DNA of 11,225 nt. Source: Terriglobia bacterium. Lineage in GTDB: Bacteria; Acidobacteriota; Terriglobia; UBA7540. Positions 1 to 5,867 of the stretch are shown piece by piece. The notes under the pieces are model-generated. The model made no database searches. It saw only the letters and a program-made list of their open reading frames with translations, and had not been told where the DNA came from. Each line of letters opens with the position of its first letter. The stretch's first letter is position 1. The position numbers and the translations under genes are program-made. The stretch lies in contig JALHUF010000536.1 of the NCBI GenBank assembly GCA_022866195.1, positions 1 to 11,225 on the forward strand, in the 5' to 3' direction.

Positions 1-675
1 CTTCTTTATTTCGAGTGGGACTGGCCGGGAGCGGAAAAGGAATATAGGCGAGCGATTCAAATAAGTCCCAGCTCCTCTGACGCGCACTGGGGTTATGCCG
101 ACTGGTATCTGGTCATGGGCCGCTATGATGAGGCGATGGCCGAGGCCCAGACGGCAGTTCAACTGGATCCGCTTTCTATCGACGCCATTTTCAGGCTCGG
201 ATATGCGCTCTACGAAAGCGGCCGATACGCTGAGGCCGCGGAACAATTCCAGAAGGCCCTCGAGCTGAACCCTGACTTCGATTATGCTGCGTATCTTCTC
301 GCCGCCGCGTGCAGCGCCCAGGGCAGGCACGAAGAAGCGCTGAGCGTGCTGGCCAGGGTAGCGGACAGCCCGGCCACGCGAGCTTACCGGGCTCTGGTGC
401 ACGCCTACGCCGGCCATCGAGAAAAAGCGTTAGAAATCGCACATGAGCTTGAGCGCGAATCTCGGTCCGACGTTGCGGGTTTTGTGCTGTCAGCCGTGCA
501 CGGTTACCTCGGGCAAGAAGATGAGGCGCTAAGAATCTTGGAGAAACTGTATGAAGAGCGGCTGGGATTGGTCACTTATCTGAACCGTAGGAGACACGCG
601 CCTCTGCATAGCTCGCCGCGCTTTCAAGACCTCCTTCGGCGCATCGGCCTTCCGCAAGTCCCAAGTCGGGGGTGA
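1..675 (+). CDS. TPR-repeat protein, C-terminal part (5' end outside window)
   Basis: The reading frame is open from base 1, so the gene starts upstream; 224 residues are visible. They form back-to-back tetratricopeptide repeats, at roughly visible residues 24-57 (ending AVQLDP), 59-91 (ending ALELNP) and 93-122, followed by more degenerate helical repeats. TPR solenoids bind other proteins. The ending, with SSPRFQDLLRRIGLP near the stop, is a tail I associate with large proteins that carry an N-terminal winged-helix (CadC/OmpR-type) or Ser/Thr-kinase domain, a middle region and then TPRs; that domain is not visible here. No membrane segment is seen in this part. The protein could be a regulator of the downstream operon, but the 357-base gap and inverted repeats argue against co-transcription. 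TPR identity is firm; the full protein's role is unknown. Confidence 0.85.
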   Translation, partial: LLYFEWDWPGAEKEYRRAIQISPSSSDAHWGYADWYLVMGRYDEAMAEAQTAVQLDPLSIDAIFRLGYALYESGRYAEAAEQFQKALELNPDFDYAAYLLAAACSAQGRHEEALSVLARVADSPATRAYRALVHAYAGHREKALEIAHELERESRSDVAGFVLSAVHGYLGQEDEALRILEKLYEERLGLVTYLNRRRHAPLHSSPRFQDLLRRIGLPQVPSRG

Positions 676-714
676 TCAACCCGGAGCAGGAGGCGCACAG
701 TGTCGCGTCTCAGA

Positions 715-771
715 AACTCTGCGGCGCTCCTGATGGAATGAACCGCAGAGTTCAAAAAGCACGGACTCTGC
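715..771 (+). repeat. Alternative hairpins sharing one arm (three ACTCTGC/GCAGAGT arms)
   Basis: Bases 715-724 (AACTCTGCGG) pair perfectly with 743-752 (CCGCAGAGTT), giving a 10-bp stem with an 18-nt loop. The same right arm, 745-751 (GCAGAGT), can instead pair with 765-771 (ACTCTGC), a 7-bp stem with a 13-nt loop. The two folds exclude each other. The first lies about 40 nt after the TPR stop codon, so it may act as a transcript end, though no T-tract follows. The repeats are seen directly; a function is not shown. Confidence 0.5.
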
Positions 772-1022
772 ACTACACGCTCGACTTGAACGAACCGCGG
801 ACCTACAAGTCAGGTTCGCGCTACCCACTCGTTGTCTCACCTCAAGGGCGCATACCAAGCCCCAAACCAGGCCGCGCGCCGGTCGCCACCGCGCCAGCAA
901 AAAATGGCAGCCGAAATCGAAAGCAACGATTTCCGCGGCGCATTGAAAAGAAACGAAAAAAGTAGTAGTTATGGGCTCCCATTGCTATTCGCAGGTGTGG
1001 GAGAGCACCATCCTTATGGACC

Positions 1023-1029
1023 AGGAGGT
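1023..1029 (+). promoter_or_regulatory. Shine-Dalgarno AGGAGGT of the first amidohydrolase
   Basis: A full-consensus AGGAGGT lies 3 nt before the ATG at 1033. It decides this start over in-frame upstream codons (the frame stays open back to 832), and the protein then begins directly with a twin-arginine signal. Confidence 0.85.
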
Positions 1030-1032
1030 CTT

Positions 1033-2247
1033 ATGCGCAAGGTGAATCGGAGGCAGTTGCTGGGAGCGGTTAGCGCCGCTCTTGTGGCAGGGAAGGCCGC
1101 GGCTTCCTGTCCGGCTAAGGACGCGGGCCTGGAGGAGACTCCCAAGGGCAAGCGGCCTCTTGACCTGACCGAGTTCCAGCCCCGCAGTATGCTGCACGTC
1201 CCAGAGACGAAGGTACCTCGCGCGCGCTATCCCGTTATTGACGTTCATACCCATCTCTCTTTTGCGCCCGGCTGGAGGAAGGCGGCAGAAGGCGAGAAGG
1301 TCCATTTCCTTGCCGAGCCGGAAGAAGTGTTGAGGGTAATGGATGCCAAGAACCTGCGAATGTTGGTCAACCTCACGGGGGGATTCGGCCCAGGGCTCGC
1401 GGAGGCGATGCGCAAATACCAGACGCCTCATCCGGAGAGGTTCCTGGTTTTCACGGAGCCCCAGTGGAGCCGGTTAAACGAGCCCGGTTACAGTCAGTAT
1501 CAAGCCGACGAGCTTACCCGGGCACACCGCGCTGGCGCGCACGGCTTGAAGGTCACCAAGACGCTGGGTCTTTACTTGCGCGAGGGCATCACCACCGGGA
1601 CTTTGGTGAAAGTGGACGATCGCCGGCTGGACGCCATGTGGGAAGCCTGCGGCGCTCTCAAGATGCCGGTGGCCATTCACGTGGCCGACCCCGAGGCGTT
1701 CTTCCTTCCCATCGACCGTTTCAACGAGCGCTTCGAGGAACTCAACCATCACCCCGACTGGTCGTTCTATGACCAGGACTTCCCGAGCTTTCAGGAGCTG
1801 CTGGAAGCCTTCAACCGCGTGGTGGCGCGCCATCCCCAGACGCAGTTCATCGCCCTGCACATCGGGCACAATGCTGAAAACTTGGCCAGCGTGTCCGAGA
1901 GCCTGGACCGCTACCCCAACCTGCACGTGGAGCTGGCAGCGCGCATTGGCGAACTCGGCCGCCAGCCGCGCGCCGCGCGCAAGCTCTTCGACCGGCACCA
2001 GGACCGCATCCTCTTCGGCACCGATGCGGTGCCCCACGGGGTGGAGACTCCCCAGCAGATCTTCGGAGAGGAACTCTACGAAATCTATTTCCGGTTCCTG
2101 GAAACCGAGGATGAATACTTCGATTACGCGCCGGCGCCGATTCCTCCCCAGGGGCGAGGGAGGATTTACGGCCTCGGCCTGCCGGCAACCATTCTGCGCA
2201 AGGTCTATTACGCGAACGCCGAGCAGCTGCTGGGCCTGCGCGCCTGA
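1033..2247 (+). CDS. Exported (Tat) amidohydrolase-2 family TIM-barrel metal-dependent hydrolase
   Basis: This 404-residue protein starts with MRKVNRRQLLG, a twin-arginine motif (R6-R7), followed by a short hydrophobic stretch to about residue 25. It should therefore be exported already folded. C26 follows AAAS, so a Tat lipoprotein is possible but the lipobox is weak. The mature part is an amidohydrolase-2 family barrel: VIDVHTH (H72, H74) on strand 1, GLKVTK (K173), VAIHVADPEAFF (H216), FIALHIGH (H276) and ILFGTD (D331), which fit the usual metal-ligand and catalytic positions. Family members are hydrolases, lactonases or decarboxylases, so the substrate cannot be named. It is the first gene of a probable operon and is clearly paralogous to the next gene, sharing the stretch around VAIHV-DPEAFF and NPDWSFY-like motifs. 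It has a longer loop than its paralog after D331 (residues 331-350). Confidence 0.85.
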   Translation: MRKVNRRQLLGAVSAALVAGKAAASCPAKDAGLEETPKGKRPLDLTEFQPRSMLHVPETKVPRARYPVIDVHTHLSFAPGWRKAAEGEKVHFLAEPEEVLRVMDAKNLRMLVNLTGGFGPGLAEAMRKYQTPHPERFLVFTEPQWSRLNEPGYSQYQADELTRAHRAGAHGLKVTKTLGLYLREGITTGTLVKVDDRRLDAMWEACGALKMPVAIHVADPEAFFLPIDRFNERFEELNHHPDWSFYDQDFPSFQELLEAFNRVVARHPQTQFIALHIGHNAENLASVSESLDRYPNLHVELAARIGELGRQPRAARKLFDRHQDRILFGTDAVPHGVETPQQIFGEELYEIYFRFLETEDEYFDYAPAPIPPQGRGRIYGLGLPATILRKVYYANAEQLLGLRA

Positions 2248-2279
2248 GGGGCGGCGCCTTGCGCGGAGAGATATCTTGC

Positions 2280-2283
2280 GGAG
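2280..2283 (+). promoter_or_regulatory. Shine-Dalgarno GGAG for the second amidohydrolase
   Basis: GGAG lies 8 nt before the ATG at 2292. Together with the immediate start of a classical signal peptide, it favours 2292 over the in-frame TTG at 2259. Confidence 0.6.
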
Positions 2284-2291
2284 ATGAGGTC

Positions 2292-3452
2292 ATGCGAAAA
2301 ATCGGAACGGGCAGGTGGGTTTCATGGGTGAGCGTAGCGCTGCTGGCTCTGGCCGGTACCGTATGGGCGCAAAGCCAGGCCCGAACGCCGGAAGAGGCGG
2401 AGCAGAAGAAGACCTTGCTGCTGCGCGATTTCAAGCCGCAATCGATGCTGCATGCTCCCGTCCACAACGTCTATCGCGCGCGCTTTCCGGTCATTGACGT
2501 TCATAGTCACGTCAATGATGCCAGGACTCCGGACCGGGAGCGCATCCCGGCAGCGAGATTGATCGAATTGATGGACCACTGCAACATTCAGAGGATCGTG
2601 ATCCTCACCGGCGCCTGGGGCGACGCCTTGCAGAAGGTCGTGGACCAGATGGTGAAGCCTTATCCCGACCGCTTCCTGGTCTTCACGCAACTGGACTGGA
2701 CCAATCTGGATGCTCCCGACTTCGGCGAGCAGATGGTCAGGCAGATTCGCGATGCGGTGGCGCGCGGGGCGCGCGGGCTGAAGATCACCAAAGAGCTGGG
2801 CCTCAAAGTCCGTTACAAGTCCGGGAAACTCCTCACGGTGGACGACCCGCGCCTGGCTCCCATCTGGGAAGAATGCGGACGACTGGGCATCCCGGTAGCG
2901 ATCCACGTCACCGACCCGGAGGCGTTCTTTCATCCGGTGGATGGCACGAACGAACGTTATGAGGAGCTGATCGATAATCCGGACTGGAGTTTCTACGGCC
3001 CGAAATTCCCCAGCAAAGAATCCATCCTCGCGGCGCGCGATCGCATGTTTGCCCAGCATCCCAACACCACGTTCATTTCCTTGCACGTAGGGAATTGGCC
3101 GGAGGATCTTGATTACGTTTCCGATATGCTCAACCAACATCCGAACGTGATGGTGGAAATCGGCGCGCGGGTGGCCGAGCTGGGCCGTCAGCCGCGGCGG
3201 GCCCGAAGGTTTTTCCTGGAGTACCAGGATCGCATTCTTTTCGGGACAGACTTCTCGGTGAGTGAGGAAATGTATCGCAATCACTTCCGCTGGCTGGAGA
3301 CTGCCGACGAGTACTTCGACTACTGGGCCGCTCCGGAACAGGGCCGGTGGAAGATCTACGGGCTGGAATTGCCGGACGAGGTGTTGGAGAAGGTCTATCA
3401 TCGCAATGCCGAGAACGTCTACAGCCAGTTCAAAGGACTGGCGGCGAAATGA
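2292..3452 (+). CDS. Secreted amidohydrolase-2 family TIM-barrel metal-dependent hydrolase (paralog of the preceding gene)
   Basis: This 386-residue protein has a Sec-type signal peptide: basic MRKIGTGR, a hydrophobic core at about 10-22, and a likely cut after TVWA (residue 26). It lacks the twin arginines of its neighbour. The barrel keeps the family residues: VIDVHSH (H71, H73), GLKITK (K164), VAIHVTDPEAFF (H205), FISLHVG (H265) and ILFGTD (D320). Similarity to the upstream protein runs from LRDFKPQSMLH (about residue 44) almost to the C-terminus, so they are tandem duplicates that use different export routes. The gap to the previous gene is 44 nt and to the next 11 nt, consistent with one transcript. 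Hydrolase or lactonase activity on a periplasmic compound is inferred from family and location only. Confidence 0.85.
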   Translation: MRKIGTGRWVSWVSVALLALAGTVWAQSQARTPEEAEQKKTLLLRDFKPQSMLHAPVHNVYRARFPVIDVHSHVNDARTPDRERIPAARLIELMDHCNIQRIVILTGAWGDALQKVVDQMVKPYPDRFLVFTQLDWTNLDAPDFGEQMVRQIRDAVARGARGLKITKELGLKVRYKSGKLLTVDDPRLAPIWEECGRLGIPVAIHVTDPEAFFHPVDGTNERYEELIDNPDWSFYGPKFPSKESILAARDRMFAQHPNTTFISLHVGNWPEDLDYVSDMLNQHPNVMVEIGARVAELGRQPRRARRFFLEYQDRILFGTDFSVSEEMYRNHFRWLETADEYFDYWAAPEQGRWKIYGLELPDEVLEKVYHRNAENVYSQFKGLAAK

Positions 3453-3458
3453 GGAGGT
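3452..3458 (+). promoter_or_regulatory. Shine-Dalgarno AGGAGGT of the first GH36-like gene
   Basis: A full-consensus AGGAGGT begins on the last base of the preceding stop codon and lies 5 nt before the ATG at 3464. It selects 3464 over the in-frame ATG at 3449, which overlaps the stop of the amidohydrolase. Confidence 0.85.
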
Positions 3459-3463
3459 GTCGG

Positions 3464-5749
3464 ATGAAAAGGCATTCGAAACTCAGACTTCTAACGATTT
3501 GTTCCTGGCCGCAGGTGTGTCTGGTCGTACTCGTCGCAAGCCTCCTGGGTGTGACGAGTTGCGGGCAGTCTGCGGCGCCGCCCGCGGAGCAAGCTTTGCC
3601 CTCCGCGGTGGCCGTAACGGTGAATCCGGGCGGGCCGGTGCTGCTCAAGACGCAGGCGGCAGAGTTTGAAATTCTGCCTTCCGGCTACATCCAGGCTTAC
3701 TTGCTCAAGGACGGCAAGCGGCTCACGTTGGATGAGCCGGAGCCCGGAACGGCGTCGGCGGGAGGCTATCTCGCCAGCGGCGGCAAGGAAATCCGCGACT
3801 TTGCCCTCGATTTTGATCACGTCCAGGTGTCGGAAGCTCACGGCAAACTGGGAGCGCGAGGAAAGAGGGTGGAGATCGCAGGGCGCAGCCCGGCGGAAGA
3901 AGCGGCGGGAATCGAAAAAACGCTCGCCGTGGAAGTCTATGACGACTTTCCCAACCTGGCGCTGACCACGGTGGCGTATAAAAATGCTGGCACTGCGGAT
4001 TTCAAGCTCGATCGCGTTGTGGAGCAGCGACACCGCTTGAACGCGGCGCTGGCCGATCCCAAGTCGCCCCCTTACCGCCTCTGGTCATTTCAAGGCTCCA
4101 GCTACGACTGGGGCCGGGATGACGTCATCAACCTCTCCCGGAATTTCTCGCAGCCGAATCTCATGGGGGCCATAAATCGCCGGGGGCTGGGCGGCGGAAT
4201 CCCGGTGGTGGCGTTTTGGACGGCGACCGTGGGCGAAGCCATCGGGCACGTCGAAACGCTGCCCTTAGTGCTTTCTCTTCCTGTCAAGGTCGGGCCCGAC
4301 GAGCGCGTCGAGGCATCCTTGGAGCTGGAACCGAAGATCACGCTGAAGCCGGGAGAGGCCTTTTCCACGCCGCGCAGTTTTGTGGCGGTTTACGCCGGCG
4401 ATTTCTATGAGCCCTTGCATCTCTATTCCAGCGCGTTGCAGCGCGAGGGTTGGACGCTCCCCAAGCCGACCAACGAGGATTACAACATGAGTTGGTGCGG
4501 CTGGGGCTACGAGTTTGACGTGACGCCGGCCGAGATGCTGGGCACCGTGCCCAAGCTCAAGGAACTGGGCATCAAGTGGGCCACGCTCGACGACCGCTGG
4601 TTTGAGAACTACGGCGACTGGGAGCCGCGCCCGGATACCTTCCCCGGCGACGCCATCAAGAAGATGGTGGACGACTTCCACCAGCAGGGAATCCTGGCGC
4701 AAATCTGGTGGCTGCCGATTGGCGTCGAGGACGGCCAAGGGAAGTACGAGTCACATCGCTACGTGACAGCTCAAGTCGTCGCGCAGCATCCCGACTGGCT
4801 GATTCTCGACGCGAACGGTAAGCATGCGCGCATGGCCCGCGGCCTGGCGGCGCTGTGCCCGGCGTTGCCGGAAGTGCAGGAATATCACAAGCGGCTGACG
4901 GAGAAATTCATTCGCGACTGGGGCTTTGACGGCCACAAGCTGGATAACATTTTCACCGTCCCGGCCTGCTACAACCCCAAGCATCACCACAAGTCGCCCG
5001 CGGAATCCATCAACGCGATGGGTGAGGTTTACAAGGCCATCTTCCAAACCACGCGGCAGCTCAAGCCGGAGAGCGTTACCCAAAGCTGTCCCTGCGGCAC
5101 CCCGCCCAACCTTGTCTGGCTCGCGTACCTCGATCAGGCGGTCACGGCCGACCCGGTGGGAGCGATGCAGGTGCGGCGACGCATCAAGATGTATAAGGCG
5201 TTGCTGGGTCCCCAGGCGGCGGTTTACGGCGACCACGTTGAACTCACGGATATGCCGCGCGCGGCGGGCAGTTACGCGGAGGTGGGAAAGGATTTCGCCT
5301 CCACCATCGGGACCGGCGGGGTAGTGGGCACGAAATTCGTTTGGCCGGACTACGGCGCCAAGTTCAAGAACGTTTACCTGACGCCCGAGAAGGAAGTTCA
5401 CTGGAAGAAGTGGACCGCGATCTACAACGCAAAAATGCTCTCGCGGGGAACCTTCTTGAACCTCTACACGCTGGGTTACGACGTGCCGGAAGGCTACGCC
5501 ATCGCGAAGGACGGGAAGATGTACTATGCGTTCTTCGCGCCGGAGCCGGCCCAGCCGTGGAAGGGCCAGGTGGAACTGCGCGGGTTGCAACCGGGCAAAT
5601 ACCGCGTCTTCGACTACGATAACGGGAAAGACTTGGGCACGATTGACGCGGCCAGCCCGCCTGGGCGGGCCAGTCTGCCTGGGCAGGCCAGTCCCAAGCT
5701 CAGCACGGAGTTTACTCATCACCTGCTGCTGGAAGTGAGCAAGCTCTAG
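3464..5749 (+). CDS. Lipoprotein, GH36/melibiase-like glycoside hydrolase family protein (copy A)
   Basis: This 761-residue protein has a lipoprotein signal: basic start, hydrophobic core at about 17-29, and lipobox VTSC with C33. Glycine follows the Cys, so outer-membrane sorting is plausible. Residues about 45-330 form a beta-rich N-terminal domain, about 340-600 a (beta/alpha)8-like barrel, and about 685-761 a C-terminal beta domain, the order seen in GH36 alpha-galactosidases. Barrel landmarks are WCGWGY (344-349), WATLDDRWF (372-380), HPDWLILD (442-449), GFDGHKLD with D494 at the nucleophile-like KxD position, and TADPVGAMQVRRR (561-573), resembling the region after the GH36 acid/base. 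The expected acid/base motif reads CPCGTPPN, with N549 where Asp is expected by eye. A 12-residue in-frame repeat insertion (about 731-742) is absent from copy B. The fold class is fairly sure; alpha-galactosidase activity is not. Confidence 0.75.
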   Translation: MKRHSKLRLLTICSWPQVCLVVLVASLLGVTSCGQSAAPPAEQALPSAVAVTVNPGGPVLLKTQAAEFEILPSGYIQAYLLKDGKRLTLDEPEPGTASAGGYLASGGKEIRDFALDFDHVQVSEAHGKLGARGKRVEIAGRSPAEEAAGIEKTLAVEVYDDFPNLALTTVAYKNAGTADFKLDRVVEQRHRLNAALADPKSPPYRLWSFQGSSYDWGRDDVINLSRNFSQPNLMGAINRRGLGGGIPVVAFWTATVGEAIGHVETLPLVLSLPVKVGPDERVEASLELEPKITLKPGEAFSTPRSFVAVYAGDFYEPLHLYSSALQREGWTLPKPTNEDYNMSWCGWGYEFDVTPAEMLGTVPKLKELGIKWATLDDRWFENYGDWEPRPDTFPGDAIKKMVDDFHQQGILAQIWWLPIGVEDGQGKYESHRYVTAQVVAQHPDWLILDANGKHARMARGLAALCPALPEVQEYHKRLTEKFIRDWGFDGHKLDNIFTVPACYNPKHHHKSPAESINAMGEVYKAIFQTTRQLKPESVTQSCPCGTPPNLVWLAYLDQAVTADPVGAMQVRRRIKMYKALLGPQAAVYGDHVELTDMPRAAGSYAEVGKDFASTIGTGGVVGTKFVWPDYGAKFKNVYLTPEKEVHWKKWTAIYNAKMLSRGTFLNLYTLGYDVPEGYAIAKDGKMYYAFFAPEPAQPWKGQVELRGLQPGKYRVFDYDNGKDLGTIDAASPPGRASLPGQASPKLSTEFTHHLLLEVSKL
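5442..5551 (+). repeat. Near-identical tract shared with copy B (7879-7988)
   Basis: This 110-nt coding tract matches 7879-7988 with only two mismatches (5476 and 5542), both at third codon positions. Sequence on both sides differs at many positions between the copies. It encodes the stretch from RGTFLNLY to PEPA in both proteins. Recent gene conversion is the simplest reading. Confidence 0.8.
5650..5694 (+). repeat. Two 18-nt palindromic repeat units inserted in frame
   Basis: Unit 1 (5650-5667) and unit 2 (5668-5685) differ at three positions, and a partial third unit begins GGCCAGTCC at 5686. Each contains a palindrome with a TG centre: 7-bp arms GCCCGCC/GGCGGGC at 5655-5670 and 5-bp arms CTGCC/GGCAG at 5675-5686. 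Copy B lacks exactly 36 nt here, so two whole units appear to have been added without breaking the frame. Confidence 0.8.
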
Positions 5750-5770
5750 CGGAGGATGTACAGAGTGTTT

Positions 5771-5807
5771 AGGCAGGTCCCGGGGGTATGCGTTCCGGGG
5801 CCTGTCT
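5771..5807 (+). terminator. 13-bp hairpin between the two GH36-like genes (possible terminator or attenuator)
   Basis: Bases 5771-5783 pair with 5795-5807 over 13 consecutive positions, two of them G-U in RNA, around an 11-nt loop. The stem is GC-rich and is followed by TATTT, a poor T-tract. It lies 21 nt after the stop of copy A and 60 nt before the start of copy B. It could end or damp transcription before copy B, or protect the upstream message. Confidence 0.5.
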
Positions 5808-5856
5808 TATTTCCCCTGGATTCCGGGGCTGCCTGACATGACGAACGAGGGCAAGC

Positions 5857-5861
5857 GGAGG
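5857..5861 (+). promoter_or_regulatory. Shine-Dalgarno GGAGG of the second GH36-like gene
   Basis: GGAGG lies 6 nt before the ATG at 5868. The in-frame ATG at 5838 has no comparable site. Starting at 5868 also puts the lipobox cysteine at residue 33, exactly as in copy A. Confidence 0.8.
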
Positions 5862-5867
5862 TTGCTA

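Larger units (their letters stand above)
676..1032. other. Intergenic region with nested inverted repeats; likely leader of the operon that follows
   Basis: I see no convincing gene here. The stretch holds a 10-bp inverted repeat (715-724 with 743-752), a competing 7-bp one (745-751 with 765-771), and two interlocking 6-bp ones (783-788 with 806-811; 791-796 with 813-818). It also holds a degenerate tRNA-like pattern on the minus strand (about 772-842). The promoter for the amidohydrolase/GH operon should lie in this gap. The only candidate I found is TTGAAA at 943-948 with an AT-rich stretch around 966-972, and its -10 match is poor. Confidence 0.5.

Noticed and set aside
772..842. A functional tRNA gene on the minus strand
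   Set aside because: Acceptor and D stems do not pair, U8 and U33 are absent and no CCA follows; kept only as a tRNA-like finding.
672..965. Open frame of 97 codons overlapping the TPR stop (GTGA)
   Set aside because: No Shine-Dalgarno, no recognisable domain, a basic low-complexity tail, and it runs through the inverted repeats; most likely non-coding.
943..972. Sigma-70-like promoter TTGAAA plus downstream AT-rich stretch
   Set aside because: At 17-nt spacing the -10 hexamer is TAGTTA, matching TATAAT at only two of six positions; too weak for a feature.
832..1032. Upstream in-frame extension of the first amidohydrolase
   Set aside because: It would bury the twin-arginine signal 67 residues inside the protein; the AGGAGGT at 1023-1029 and the signal motif point to 1033.
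2322..3401. Long open frame of 359 codons antisense to the second amidohydrolase
   Set aside because: Shadow of a GC-rich coding strand; no family features. The same applies to antisense frames at 4751-5722 and 7116-8123 and to the plus-strand frame at 9574-10533 opposite the kinase.
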